Below, one piece after another: positions 8,128 to 17,654 of a stretch of 64,000 bases of DNA. Source of the DNA: Verrucomicrobiaceae bacterium (lineage in GTDB: Bacteria; Verrucomicrobiota; Verrucomicrobiia; Verrucomicrobiales; Verrucomicrobiaceae); the NCBI GenBank assembly GCA_027489965.1, contig JAIXZA010000052.1:1-64000 (forward strand), written 5' to 3'. The position numbers and the translations under genes are program-made. The notes under the pieces are model-generated. The model did no database searches and had not been told where the DNA came from. It saw only the letters and a list, made by a program, of their open reading frames with translations. Position 1 is the stretch's first letter; every line of letters starts with the position of its first letter.

Positions 8128-8888
8128 AACGCAGTCTTGTTGCCATCCTCTTTTTTGCATCGCTGGTCATTCTTTGGCAGGCGCTGGTTTCTGCTGAAAT
8201 CTGGTCGCCTGTGTTGCTGCCGTCACCGCTGGATGTGGCCCGCTATCTATGGGCTGCCATCATGGACGGTTCCTTGATCGAAGGTTCATGGGTTACAATG
8301 AAGCGCCTTATGGTTGGCTACCTCATCGGTTGCGTCATCGGCTTGCCGCTTGGACTTGCCACGGCGCGCTCGAAGTATCTTAGCGATACGATTGGAGTGC
8401 TCGCTCTCGGCTTGCAAACGCTGCCGAGCGTCTGCTGGGTACCTCTGGCTTTGCTGTGGTTCGGTCAAAGTGAATCCGCCATGCTTTTTGTCGTCATCAT
8501 GGGCACACTATGGTCTGTCTTAATCGCCGTGGACAACGGTGCACGCAGCCTGCCTCCGATCTACGTACGGGCTGCTCGCACCATGGGCAGCTCAGGCTTG
8601 CATACCTTGATCAAAGTCATCTTGCCCGCCTCGCTGCCTTTTGTCGTAAGCGGCATGAAACAGGGCTGGGCTTTTGCCTGGCGTTCACTCATGGCAGCTG
8701 AGATCTACGTCACCCTACTCACCGGCTATGGTCTCGGCCACCTGCTGCATTTTGGGCGCGAGCTCAATGCCATGGATCAAGTCATCGGCATCATGCTCGT
8801 CATCGTGCTGATTGGACTCGCCGCAGATAAAGTGCTCTTCTCTCCATGGGAAAGATTTCTCCAAAAGCGCTGGGGCACTGGCTCATAA
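8124..8888 (+). CDS. ABC transporter permease, SsuC/TauC type
   Basis: A 254-residue integral membrane protein, translationally coupled to the ATPase by a 4-bp ATGA overlap. An N-terminal membrane helix (LVAILFFASLVILWQALV) is followed by four or five more. The cytoplasmic coupling loop reads RAARTMGSSGLHTLIKVILPASLPFVVSGMK, the EAA-type motif that contacts the ATPase, and the following GWAFAWRSLMAAEIY is characteristic of nitrate/sulfonate/taurine permeases. Together the two genes make the membrane part of one importer; the binding protein must be encoded elsewhere or be absent. Confidence 0.9.
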   Translation: MKRSLVAILFFASLVILWQALVSAEIWSPVLLPSPLDVARYLWAAIMDGSLIEGSWVTMKRLMVGYLIGCVIGLPLGLATARSKYLSDTIGVLALGLQTLPSVCWVPLALLWFGQSESAMLFVVIMGTLWSVLIAVDNGARSLPPIYVRAARTMGSSGLHTLIKVILPASLPFVVSGMKQGWAFAWRSLMAAEIYVTLLTGYGLGHLLHFGRELNAMDQVIGIMLVIVLIGLAADKVLFSPWERFLQKRWGTGS

Positions 8889-8995
8889 TCCGTGTGCTCT
8901 CTCCTAGTTGAGAGACCTTCCATTCCATCGTAACTTCCAGATTACGAACCCTCGTAACAGAGAAATGCGAAAAGGTGGCGTATTATCCAACGCTC

Positions 8996-11524
8996 ATGAA
9001 GTTGGTTCTCTCATTTTTTACTCTGATCTCTGCCTCTGCGGTGAAGGCGGAGGTGTCCTACAATCAGGACATCCGCCCCATTCTGGCGGAGAATTGTTTT
9101 TATTGTCACGGTCAGGACCCGAATAAACGAAAGGCGGATCTGCGTCTGGATCTGCGTGAGGCTGCATTGGAGCACAAGGCCTTTGTTCCTGGCAAGCCCG
9201 ACGAGAGTGAGTTGGTCTCGCGACTAACGACGGAGGACCCTGATGAACTCATGCCGCCGGCGAAGTCGAATCGGAAGCTCACGGACAAACAAAAGTCGCT
9301 TCTGAAGCAGTGGATCGTTGAAGGGGCGAAGTATGAGAAGCATTGGACCTTCACGGCACCGGTAAAAGCGCCGCTGCCTGAGGTGAAGAACCAAGGCTGG
9401 GTGCGCAATGAGATTGATCGGTTTGTTTTGGCCAAACTTGAGGCGGCGAAACTCCAGCCATCGCCCGAAGCTGATAAGGCAACTTTGATTCGCCGGCTGT
9501 CGCTCGATCTGATCGGCCTGCCGCCAACGCCTGCGGAGGTGGATGCCTTTGTGGCGGATGCCACACCAGAGGCTTATGAAAAGCTGGTGGAGCGATTGCT
9601 GAAATCGGACCACTATGGGGAGCGCATGGCACTGCCTTGGCTGGATGCGGCGCGTTATGCGGATAGCAATGGCTTCCAGCAAGACGGCGATACCTTTCAA
9701 TGGGTGTGGCGTGATTGGGTGGTGAAGGCACTGAATGCAGACATGCCGTACAGTCAATTTTCCATCGAGCAACTGGCGGGTGATCTACTGCCGAAAGCGA
9801 CCGAGGATCAAATCATTGCCACGGCCTTTAATCGCAATCACCTGCTCAATGGCGAGGGCGGCGCTATCCCTGAAGAGCAAAGGTTTAACATCTTGTTTGA
9901 TCGTGTGGATACGACAGCGACGACATGGCTGGGTCTGACCATGGCCTGCGCGCAGTGTCATGATCACAAGTATGACCCCATGACGCAGAGGGACTATTAC
10001 AGCCTGATGTCTCTGTTTAACCAGGTTTCCGAAGATGGTCGTGCTGGCGGTGGTGGGGGTGCCAAGCGAGTCGCTGCGCCGTTTCTGGAAATGATGACAG
10101 AAGAGAGCAAACATCACATCGCTGATCTGGAGGCTAAGCGTGCAAAGGTGGAAATCGACGGCCAGGTGAAGATCAAAAAAGATCTGGCCTTTGCGGCCTG
10201 GGAGGCTGCCGTGACACCTGAAACCAGGGCTGGGCGTTTAGATCGTCCTTTACAACCGAATATCACGACGGTGCTCCGCATCCCGGCTGATAAGCGCACG
10301 GACGTTCAAAAGAAGGAGCTGAAAAACAGTCTGCGTTCTGTCTTTGAAAGAGACGTGTGGCCGAAGATCTCAGCGAGTGATGCGCCCTCCAAACAAGTGG
10401 AGGATTTAAAGACGGAACTGACGACTTACAAAAATGAGGGTATTCCAAGAGTCATGGTCATGCGTGATGATAAACCGCGTGAGACCTTTATTTTAGATCG
10501 CGGCGAATATCTTAAACCCAAGGACAAAGTGACTGGAACGACACCTGCCTTTCTGGCACCAGCAGCCAAAGGAGCCGCGCAGAATCGTTTGGGTTTTGCT
10601 CAATGGCTATTCCAGCCTGATCATCCACTGACAGCGCGTGTGCAGGTGAATCGCATGTGGCAAACGTTGTTCGGCATTGGCATTGTCAAGACGGTGGAAG
10701 ATTTGGGTGTGCAAAGTGAGGCACCCGTGCATGCCGCCCTGTTAGATTGGCTGGCAGTCGAGTTTCGCGAGAAAGGCTGGAGCATGAAGCAACTGCATCG
10801 GCTCATCGTCACTAGCGCGACGTATCGTCAAAGCAGCAAGGTTGGTCGAGAGCTAGCAATGAATGACCCCGAGAATCGGCTCTTAGCTCGGGGAGCACGC
10901 TTCCGCATGCCATCCATGCTGCTGCGTGATTTGGCGCTGGGAGCCAGTGGTTTGCTGGATGATCGGATCGGTGGTGCACCGGTTTATCCGTATCAACCGG
11001 ATCAGATCTGGGAATCCTTGGCTATTACTAAAGAGCGTGATTTCACTTATCCGACCTCCAGCGGCAGGGACCTATATCGTCGTAGTCTGTACACCTTTTG
11101 GCGCCGCACCGTGGGGCCCGCAAATATGTTTGATGCGGCGAATCGTCAAGTTTGCAAGGTGCGTCAAAACATCACCAACACACCGCTTCATGCACTGACC
11201 ACGCTGAATGATCCGACTTGGGCTGAGGCTGCACGAGTGCTAGCAGCTCGTAGCATGGACTCAGCTAAAGACACTGAGACAAGGCTGAACTTTGCACTGC
11301 GCCACGTGCTAGGGCGTCTGCCTGCGGAGAAAGATCTCGCCTTGTTGCGGAAGGCTTATGAAAAGCAGCTTGCGATTTATCAAGCTGACCCTAAGGCCGC
11401 GGCCGAAGTCGTGGCTATCGGTTCAGCTCCGAAGAACGGAAAACTCAATCCGACTGAACACGCGGCTTTTACGGCTGTGTGTCTGATGCTGCTGAATCTG
11501 GATGAAGCCCTGACTCGCGAATAG
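8996..11524 (+). CDS. PSD1 protein: Planctomycete-type cytochrome c, DUF1549, DUF1553
   Basis: The start is ATG 8996, giving a clean signal peptide (MKLVLSFFTLISASAVKA), rather than the GTG at 8975; 842 residues. A c-type haem site CFYCH (Cys34, Cys37, His38) lies in a PSCyt1 domain (to about residue 95) with a distal LMPP methionine. DUF1549 spans about 130-335 (GLPPTPAEVDAF, WLDAARYADSNGFQ) and DUF1553 about 525-800 (LTARVQVNRMWQTLFG). It lies 19 bp before its DUF1501 partner. Such pairs are abundant in Planctomycetes and Verrucomicrobia; they are exported and have been linked to sulfated or complex polysaccharide degradation by genomic context, but biochemical activity is not established. 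Confidence 0.9.
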   Translation: MKLVLSFFTLISASAVKAEVSYNQDIRPILAENCFYCHGQDPNKRKADLRLDLREAALEHKAFVPGKPDESELVSRLTTEDPDELMPPAKSNRKLTDKQKSLLKQWIVEGAKYEKHWTFTAPVKAPLPEVKNQGWVRNEIDRFVLAKLEAAKLQPSPEADKATLIRRLSLDLIGLPPTPAEVDAFVADATPEAYEKLVERLLKSDHYGERMALPWLDAARYADSNGFQQDGDTFQWVWRDWVVKALNADMPYSQFSIEQLAGDLLPKATEDQIIATAFNRNHLLNGEGGAIPEEQRFNILFDRVDTTATTWLGLTMACAQCHDHKYDPMTQRDYYSLMSLFNQVSEDGRAGGGGGAKRVAAPFLEMMTEESKHHIADLEAKRAKVEIDGQVKIKKDLAFAAWEAAVTPETRAGRLDRPLQPNITTVLRIPADKRTDVQKKELKNSLRSVFERDVWPKISASDAPSKQVEDLKTELTTYKNEGIPRVMVMRDDKPRETFILDRGEYLKPKDKVTGTTPAFLAPAAKGAAQNRLGFAQWLFQPDHPLTARVQVNRMWQTLFGIGIVKTVEDLGVQSEAPVHAALLDWLAVEFREKGWSMKQLHRLIVTSATYRQSSKVGRELAMNDPENRLLARGARFRMPSMLLRDLALGASGLLDDRIGGAPVYPYQPDQIWESLAITKERDFTYPTSSGRDLYRRSLYTFWRRTVGPANMFDAANRQVCKVRQNITNTPLHALTTLNDPTWAEAARVLAARSMDSAKDTETRLNFALRHVLGRLPAEKDLALLRKAYEKQLAIYQADPKAAAEVVAIGSAPKNGKLNPTEHAAFTAVCLMLLNLDEALTRE

Positions 11525-11543
11525 AACCTGACCTTTGATTGCT

Positions 11544-12989
11544 ATGAACCACGAACTCCTCCTCAATCAACAACGCGTGACGCGTCGTCAACTCTTTGGC
11601 AATACCGCTCAAGGAATTGGGGGCATCGCTTTGGCCTCGTTGCTTGGCCAGCAGTCGGCCAGTGCAGGTGTTCCAGGCTTGCCAGGGCTGCCGCACTTTG
11701 CGCCAAAGGCGAAGCGCGTCGTCTGTCTCTGGCAGGGCGGCGGCCCATCTCATGTCGATTTATATGATCCAAAACCGGTGCTGCAAAAGATGGCCATGCA
11801 GGACATCCCGGCAAGCGTTCGCGGTGCAACGAGACTTTCCACGATGTCAGCAAGTTATGCCAAATGGCCCATTACTCCAGCTATCAAGCCTTTCAAACGG
11901 TACGGCAAAAGCGGGATTGAGATGAGCAGTATGTTGCCGAATATCGGCTCCATTGCCGATGATATTTGTTTGGTGAGGTCAATGACTACGGAAGCAGTTA
12001 ACCACGCCCCCGGGGTGACGTTTTTCATGACCGGTGCCCAAGTACCTGGACGCCCGAGTCTGGGAGCATGGTTGAGTTACGGCCTTGGCTGCGACTCCAG
12101 CGAGTTGCCGGCTTTTGTGGCCATGACCTCGTCGGATAAAGGCAAGACCTGCGGACAGCTTTTCTATGATTATTACTGGGGTAGTGGCTTCCTGCCAAGT
12201 CGCTATCAAGGTGTGCGTTTTCGCAATGTCGGCGATCCCGTGCCTTACCTGCAAAATCCTCCCGGCATGAGCCGGGATCAGCGTCGAACCCTGCTGGATG
12301 ATATCCGCGCCATGAATGAGGCGCATCTGAGTGATTACGGTGATCCTGAGATCGATACTCGGATCGCCCAATACGAGATGTCCTACAAGATGCAGGCCAG
12401 TGTGCCTGATTTGCTCGACTTCTCAGATGAGCCCAAGCATGTCATCGCCAGGTATGGACCTGATGCCTTGGTGAAAGGAACCTTTGCCAACAACTGCCTG
12501 ATTGCTCGTCGCCTGTTGGAGCGCGGCACCCGCTTTGTGCAATGCATGCACGCTGGCTGGGATCAGCATAACAATCTATTCACTCAGTTGGAGGCTCAAT
12601 GTCAGGACACAGATGCCCCAAGTGCAGCGCTGGTCATGGATCTCAAGGAGCGTGGCTTGTTGAATGATACACTCGTCGTCTGGGGGGGCGAGTTTGGGCG
12701 CACTCCCTTTGGTCAAGGTGATCCAGCGAAGCCAAATGGCCGTGATCATTTTGGTCGCGCTTATAGCATGTGGTTGGCCGGTGGTGGAGTGAATGCCGGG
12801 ACGGTGGTCGGCGAGACCGACGACTTCGCCTGGAACATCACCAAGGACCCTGTTCATATTCACGACATGCAGGCTACGATCATGCATCTCTGTGGAATCA
12901 ATCATGAGGCGCTCACCTATCGCTACCAGGGCCGCCAGTTTCGCCTGACCGATGTGCATGGGCATCCGGTGAAGGGCATCGTGGCTTAG
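11544..12989 (+). CDS. DUF1501 protein, sulfatase-like fold, exported
   Basis: The start is ATG 11544 (481 residues); the TTG three codons earlier is less likely. TRRQLFGNTAQGIGGIALASLLG looks like a twin-arginine-type signal. Family landmarks are present: VCLWQGGGPSHVDLYDPKP near the start, an MTTEAVNHAPGVTFFMTG region, LERGTRFVQCMHAGWDQH and the WGGEFGRTPFGQG motif, with NGRDHFGRAYSMWLAGGG near the end. DUF1501 proteins are distant members of the alkaline phosphatase/sulfatase superfamily and are nearly always paired with PSD1 proteins, as here. Whether this one hydrolyses sulfate esters is not known. Confidence 0.88.
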   Translation: MNHELLLNQQRVTRRQLFGNTAQGIGGIALASLLGQQSASAGVPGLPGLPHFAPKAKRVVCLWQGGGPSHVDLYDPKPVLQKMAMQDIPASVRGATRLSTMSASYAKWPITPAIKPFKRYGKSGIEMSSMLPNIGSIADDICLVRSMTTEAVNHAPGVTFFMTGAQVPGRPSLGAWLSYGLGCDSSELPAFVAMTSSDKGKTCGQLFYDYYWGSGFLPSRYQGVRFRNVGDPVPYLQNPPGMSRDQRRTLLDDIRAMNEAHLSDYGDPEIDTRIAQYEMSYKMQASVPDLLDFSDEPKHVIARYGPDALVKGTFANNCLIARRLLERGTRFVQCMHAGWDQHNNLFTQLEAQCQDTDAPSAALVMDLKERGLLNDTLVVWGGEFGRTPFGQGDPAKPNGRDHFGRAYSMWLAGGGVNAGTVVGETDDFAWNITKDPVHIHDMQATIMHLCGINHEALTYRYQGRQFRLTDVHGHPVKGIVA

Positions 12990-13020
12990 ATTTTGCATTC
13001 AAAACTTGCCTTGCTGGGTG

Positions 13021-14196
13021 ATGTCTGGCCAAGATTCAAAAACTATGACATCTCCAGCCATCCGAACATCTGAGCGCCAAGTTGAAGTTGCTTGGTTCTC
13101 CGCTCTCTGCGGAGATGACTATGAATTCCTCGGTGTGCCTGATGGCTCACTGCGTAGCAATTACGAGCATTGTAGCGAAATCGTTCGCCGTGCCGATGCT
13201 CATGGCTTTCAAAACATCCTGCTGCCATCGGGTTGGATCGCTGGACAGGATGCGCTTGCCTTTGCCTCGGCCATGGCTGCGCAGACGAAGCAGATCAATC
13301 AACTCGTCGCCCTCCGCATGGGCGAGGTCTGGCCTCCGATGCTCGCACGCGCCATTGCGACACTTGATCACATCGCTAAAGGCCGACTCTGCATCAACAT
13401 CATCTCCTCAGATCTGCCGGGCATGAAGGAAAGTAACGAGGTCAGGTATGCGCGCAGCAGCGAGATCATTCAAATCCTCCAAGGCCTGTGGAATACCAAC
13501 GGTCCTTATGAATGGAAAGGGAAGTATTACCAAATCAGCCTGCCTAACACGGAGGCCGCTAAGACTTATCAACAAAACGGAGGCCCCTTGATGTATTTTG
13601 GTGGTATCTCTCCAGCCGCTCAAGATCTCTGCGCCAAACACTGTGATGTTTTTCTGATGTGGCCCGAAACAGAGGATCGCATTGCTGAAACCATCCACAC
13701 GATGTCGGCAAAAGCAGCTCACTATGGCCGCACCATTGATTTTGGACTCAGAGTTCATGTCATCGTCCGCGAAACCGAAGCGGAAGCCCGTGCTGCGGCC
13801 GATCGGTTGATTTCAAAGCTTGATCCAGAGAAAGGACAGGAGATTAAAAACCGCAGCCTCGATAACCAAAGCGCAGGCGTGAAGCGCCAGGACGAATTGC
13901 GCGCTCAATCGAAAGACCTGTACATCGAGCCGCATCTCTGGAGTGGTATTGGCCTCGCCAGAAGTGGTTGCGCCAGCGCCATCGTGGGTGATCCCGATCA
14001 AGTGCTGAGCAAGCTCAATCGCTACATGGATATGGGCATACGCGCCTTTATCCTCAGTGGCTATCCACATCTCGATGAGTGTGACCTCTTCGCCAAACAC
14101 GTCCTGCCGAATTTGCCCACCTGTCGGTTGAATGAAGTGCAGGGTCGCCGCGTTAAAGATCCGGTCACACCGCTCACGACTGCAGAGCGGAAGTGA
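13021..14196 (+). CDS. ssuD: SsuD-like FMNH2-dependent alkanesulfonate monooxygenase
   Basis: 391 residues from ATG 13021; ATG 13045 is an equally possible start. The protein follows SsuD closely in its second half: FGLRVHVIVRETEAEARAAA (with the Arg-x-His pair), IEPHLWSGIGLARSGCASAIVGD (keeping the loop arginine) and AFILSGYPHLDEC. These enzymes use reduced FMN and oxygen to release sulfite from alkanesulfonates. The N-terminal PTGRSCED segment of E. coli SsuD is PSGWIAGQDAL here, so the active-site cysteine (Cys54 in E. coli) is missing. No partner flavin reductase is encoded nearby. Gfo/Idh and MFS genes follow closely, suggesting a short catabolic operon. A different sulfonate or sulfone substrate is possible. 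Confidence 0.8.
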   Translation: MSGQDSKTMTSPAIRTSERQVEVAWFSALCGDDYEFLGVPDGSLRSNYEHCSEIVRRADAHGFQNILLPSGWIAGQDALAFASAMAAQTKQINQLVALRMGEVWPPMLARAIATLDHIAKGRLCINIISSDLPGMKESNEVRYARSSEIIQILQGLWNTNGPYEWKGKYYQISLPNTEAAKTYQQNGGPLMYFGGISPAAQDLCAKHCDVFLMWPETEDRIAETIHTMSAKAAHYGRTIDFGLRVHVIVRETEAEARAAADRLISKLDPEKGQEIKNRSLDNQSAGVKRQDELRAQSKDLYIEPHLWSGIGLARSGCASAIVGDPDQVLSKLNRYMDMGIRAFILSGYPHLDECDLFAKHVLPNLPTCRLNEVQGRRVKDPVTPLTTAERK

Positions 14197-14226
14197 CTTT
14201 TGATCATTCACACCCGACTTCTCTTC

Positions 14227-15270
14227 ATGTTACCTGTTCGCTTCGCTCTCGCCGGTTTTGGTGCTTGGGGCAAATTTCACGCTCAATCCATTCAATCAAA
14301 TCCAGATGCTCAGCTGGTCGCTATCAGCGCACCTTCAGAGGCTTCGCGCGCAGAAGCGCAGCAGCTCTACCCCAACGCTTTGGTCTTTTCTGATAGTCTG
14401 GAGATGATTGCGCAGGCGGATTTTGATATCATCGACATCGTGACACCGAGTCACACGCATCGCGAAATCGCACTCGCTGCTATGCAGAAGGGTAAACACG
14501 TTCTGCTGGAAAAGCCGATGGCTATTACGCTGGAGGATTGTAAAGCCATCGTCGCATGTGCGCAGCAATTTGCAGTGCATTTGGCCGTGGGTCATGAGCT
14601 GCGGCTTTCCAGCCAATGGGGACGCATCAAGGAGATCATCGACGCAGGGACGATAGGTGATCCTCAATACGTGCTTGTCGAGCTTTCTCGAAAGCCCTAT
14701 CGGCAAGGAGCCAGTGGTTGGCGTTATGATCAGAATCGTGTCGGAAGTTGGGTGTTGGAAGAGCCGATCCACTTCTTCGACCTTGCTCGCTGGTATCTCG
14801 AAGGAAGCGGTGATCCAGTGGAATTGCAGGCCTATGCGAATTCTCGCGATCCTCAGCGCCCGACCTTGTACGATAATTTCAGTGCCATGTTCAAATACGC
14901 CAATGGCAGCTATGCCGTCGTTTCCCAGACACTGGCTGCCTTTGAGCATCATCAAACTGTGAAGATCAGTGGCACGAAAGGCGCGCTCTGGGCTGCCTGG
15001 AGTGGAGCCTTGGATCGAACACTCGAGCCTGAATACTTCCTCAAGGTCTTTGATGGCGAAAAGCTCGAAACGGTGAAGTTAGAAAAGCACAGCGGTGAAG
15101 TCTTTGAGCTACGTGAAGAAATCTCGCAATGCATTGAAATGGTTCGGACTGGTCAAAAGCCTGCCGCGACTGGGCTCGATGGCCTATGGTCTGCGGGTCT
15201 GTGTCTCGTCGCTGAAGAATCCATTCGACAAGGCAAATCATTGCCGGTGGGTGAGATGTTGAAGTTTTAA
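14227..15270 (+). CDS. Gfo/Idh/MocA-family NAD(P)-dependent oxidoreductase
   Basis: The start is set at ATG 14227 (347 residues), which puts the Rossmann glycine motif FALAGFGAWGKFHAQ at the N-terminus; the frame is open to a TTG at 14200. Residues 1-120 form the nucleotide-binding domain, with the family motif LLEKPMAITLEDC carrying the catalytic-site lysine. The C-terminal alpha/beta domain has GHELRLSSQWGRIKEII and the EPIHFFDLARWYL segment that supplies the catalytic histidine/aspartate region. The substrate is most often a sugar or inositol. It lies 30 bp after the SsuD-like gene and 15 bp before the MFS gene, so the three probably form one transcript. Confidence 0.85.
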   Translation: MLPVRFALAGFGAWGKFHAQSIQSNPDAQLVAISAPSEASRAEAQQLYPNALVFSDSLEMIAQADFDIIDIVTPSHTHREIALAAMQKGKHVLLEKPMAITLEDCKAIVACAQQFAVHLAVGHELRLSSQWGRIKEIIDAGTIGDPQYVLVELSRKPYRQGASGWRYDQNRVGSWVLEEPIHFFDLARWYLEGSGDPVELQAYANSRDPQRPTLYDNFSAMFKYANGSYAVVSQTLAAFEHHQTVKISGTKGALWAAWSGALDRTLEPEYFLKVFDGEKLETVKLEKHSGEVFELREEISQCIEMVRTGQKPAATGLDGLWSAGLCLVAEESIRQGKSLPVGEMLKF

Positions 15271-15285
15271 TCGTCCAGATCATCG

Positions 15286-16560
15286 ATGACGACATCTTCA
15301 ACTAACTGGTATCATGGCATCACTCGCTATCAGTGGCTTGTCTTGGCAATTGCTTCCTTGGGTTGGGTCTTTGATGCGTTTGAAGGACAAATCTACAATC
15401 TAACAAGAGCTGATATGCTCCCTGATCTACTGCATGTGAATGCTGATGATCCATTGGTGAAGTTGTGGGGCGAGCGATTCCTCGGCATCTTTTTGATCGG
15501 CGGGACCTTTGGTGGTTGGATCTTTAGCTCCATGGCCGACAAATGGGGGCGCAATCCAGTGATGGCGTTGACCATCTTGTTTTACTCAATCTTCTCAGGT
15601 TTAACGGCATTTGCGGATGAAATTTGGCAGGTAGGAGTGCTGCGTTTTCTTGTGGCCATGGGAGTCGGTGGCGAATGGGCTGTGGGTGCAGCGCTTGTGG
15701 CTGAAGTGTTTCCGAAAAACGCAAGAGAGCGCGCTGGAGGTATCTTTCATGCCACAAGTGTCGCTGGTCTCTGGCTCGCGGCGGCAGTCGGGCTTTTCGT
15801 CGGCACAGCGTGGCGCAGTGCTTATTTGGTCGGTGTCGTTCCTGCGCTTTTGGTTCTTTGGGTTCGCTTAAGTGTCAAAGAGCCCGAAGCCTGGAAAGAA
15901 GCCAAGCAAAGCAAGGCTGAACGCATGGGGAGCTTTTCAGACTTGCTCGGCCATCCGCAATGGCGAACGCGTGCCATTTTTGGTGCACTCCTTGCAATGG
16001 TGGGTCTTGCCACGTTTTGGGGTGTTGTGATTGCAGGGCAAGACCTGGCGGCAGATTTCCTCAAACGCCTGAATGATCCAGCCTGGGCAAGCAAATCCAA
16101 GATCGCCTTTGGATTCATTCAAACAGCTGGCGCAGGCCTTGGGATGTTGGCCTTTGGTCCTTTGAGTGCGCGGTGGGGTTGTAAGCAGACTTTTGCCTTC
16201 ATGCACATCGCCGCGCTCATCATGACTCCTCTCGTTTGTTGGCTGCCATCTTTCTTCGAGAGTTATACTCTGCTCTTGGTGCTTTTACCCTTCTTTGGTT
16301 TTTTTGCTCAAGGCATTCATGCAGGATACGCTATCTATTTTCCAGCTCTTTTCCCCACTTATCTGCGCGCTACTGGTGCTGGCTTCTGCTTCAATACAGG
16401 GCGCCTTCTTGCTGCACCTGTTCTTATTTGGCTCTCGGCTTGGATGAAGTCTGTGTTCGATCTCCGCCTTGCCATCACCTGCCTTGGTTTGATGTTTCTC
16501 CTCGGGCTCATCTTCATTGCGTTTCTACCAGAGACGAAAGATCAAGATCTACCTGAGTAG
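15286..16560 (+). CDS. MFS transporter
   Basis: 424 residues with about 12 membrane segments. The N-terminal half carries an acidic segment in helix 1 (GWVFDAFEGQIYNL) and the loop 2-3 signature GWIFSSMADKWGRNPVM; the MGVGGEWAVGAALVAEVFP segment of helix 5 is typical of the sugar/aromatic acid:H+ symporter branch. The C-terminal half repeats the pattern with GPLSARWGCKQT and ATGAGFCFNTGRL. It follows the Gfo/Idh gene by 15 bp and could import the substrate of the two upstream enzymes. The substrate is not predictable from sequence alone. Confidence 0.88.
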   Translation: MTTSSTNWYHGITRYQWLVLAIASLGWVFDAFEGQIYNLTRADMLPDLLHVNADDPLVKLWGERFLGIFLIGGTFGGWIFSSMADKWGRNPVMALTILFYSIFSGLTAFADEIWQVGVLRFLVAMGVGGEWAVGAALVAEVFPKNARERAGGIFHATSVAGLWLAAAVGLFVGTAWRSAYLVGVVPALLVLWVRLSVKEPEAWKEAKQSKAERMGSFSDLLGHPQWRTRAIFGALLAMVGLATFWGVVIAGQDLAADFLKRLNDPAWASKSKIAFGFIQTAGAGLGMLAFGPLSARWGCKQTFAFMHIAALIMTPLVCWLPSFFESYTLLLVLLPFFGFFAQGIHAGYAIYFPALFPTYLRATGAGFCFNTGRLLAAPVLIWLSAWMKSVFDLRLAITCLGLMFLLGLIFIAFLPETKDQDLPE

Positions 16561-16712
16561 TGCTTTTTGAGGTCAATGGCATTGAGCAGCTTATTAAGTT
16601 TAGCCTATCTAAATGTGCTGCTGGTTCATTGTTTTGAGTGACAATGTTGTTGCTATAGGCATTGCAAATGCCGTGTGTCGAAAAAGTTGCTCAGGGATTT
16701 CAACCTTGTCGG

Positions 16713-16731
16713 AAGCTTATGAAATAAGCTT
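16713..16731. terminator. AT-rich perfect hairpin between the MFS gene and the TPR gene
   Basis: AAGCTTAT (16713-16720) and ATAAGCTT (16724-16731) pair perfectly around GAA, and TTCT follows. It lies in the 242-bp gap after the MFS gene, upstream of the proposed regulatory element, so it may end the MFS transcript. The U tract is weak. Confidence 0.35.
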
Positions 16732-16739
16732 TCTAGAGC

Positions 16740-16760
16740 GTTGAGAGGTTCATGTGACAG
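16740..16760 (+). promoter_or_regulatory. Variant of the GTT...GTGACA element upstream of the first TPR-giant module
   Basis: GTTGAGA at 16740 is followed by GTGACAG at 16754, start-to-start 14 bp rather than 15. The flanks AGAGCGTT and TCATGTGACA are identical to those of the element before the PhoX fusion gene (about 26788-26813), with one or two bases fewer between them. The end of the site lies 43 bp before ATG 16803. Confidence 0.4.
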
Positions 16761-16802
16761 TATCGTTCATTGTTGAATGGATGCCTTGCCTAAGGTTGGC
16801 AA

Positions 16803-17654
16803 ATGTCGTTTATCGTTAAGCACCTTTTGATTGGACTCGTCTTTACGACATGCGGGGAACTCCATGCTCATGGAACTTTTCATGAGTTGATGGAGGAGTT
16901 GGATTCGGAGATGAAATTGCGTCCCAACGATCCTGCTTTGTTGGTTCGGCGTGCGGGCATTCAACTCGAACATGAAGAATGGATGTTGGCTTTGACTGAT
17001 CTTGAGCGTGCAAATCGGCTGGGTGCAGATGACGGAGATTTGCAGTATTTGCGTGGGCGTGCTCTGGCGGCAGGCGGCATGTTGAAACAAGCTCGCGAGG
17101 AGCTAGACGCCTACATTGCGAACCATCGTGAGCCAGGCCTAGCGCGGGTGGAGCGGGCACGGGTACTGAGCAAGCTCGGCGAGACAGAGGCAGCTTTGCA
17201 GGACTACCGAGCAGCTCTGAAGACAGCGGTTTTGCCGGAGCCGGATTTGGTGATTGAAGCGGCGGACACACTGTGGGCTCAGAAGCTGAATGACGAGGCG
17301 TTGAGTGTGCTCAGCACGGGAATCGAAAAGACCGGCCCTATTCCACAACTGGTGCTGAAAGCGATGGATTACGAACTCGCCGCGCAGCGCTATGACGATG
17401 TACTAAAGCGAATCGATGCCATGCAGGCCTGCGCACCGCGCCCTGAACCGTGGATGGCCAAACGGGCCTCCATTCTGGCCCAAGCAGGCCGCGCTGATGA
17501 TGCAAAAGCTGCATGGACCGCGCTGCGGGATCACGTCCTGGCGTTGCCGAATCTCGAACGCGGCTCGCATGCCATGAGCCGCCTGCTCGAAGAAGCGCAG
17601 ACAGCACTGAAACCTTCTCAAACACGAATCATCACCACCGCCATCCAACCATGA
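16803..17654 (+). CDS. Exported TPR protein, partner of the first giant phosphoesterase
   Basis: 283 residues with an N-terminal signal peptide (about 1-22, ending HAHG) and at least four tetratricopeptide-type helical pairs between residues 25 and 265 (for example RPNDPALLVRRAGIQLEHEE, LQYLRGRALAAGGMLKQARE and PEPWMAKRASILAQAGRADD). TPR proteins act as protein-binding scaffolds. Its stop overlaps the start of the giant metallophosphoesterase gene by ATGA (17651-17654), so the two are translationally coupled and probably made in fixed ratio; a chaperone, secretion or surface-tethering role is a reasonable inference. A paralogue (47917-48786) sits in the same position before the second giant protein, with the same PEPWMA(K/R)RA C-terminal motif. 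Confidence 0.8.
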   Translation: MSFIVKHLLIGLVFTTCGELHAHGTFHELMEELDSEMKLRPNDPALLVRRAGIQLEHEEWMLALTDLERANRLGADDGDLQYLRGRALAAGGMLKQAREELDAYIANHREPGLARVERARVLSKLGETEAALQDYRAALKTAVLPEPDLVIEAADTLWAQKLNDEALSVLSTGIEKTGPIPQLVLKAMDYELAAQRYDDVLKRIDAMQACAPRPEPWMAKRASILAQAGRADDAKAAWTALRDHVLALPNLERGSHAMSRLLEEAQTALKPSQTRIITTAIQP

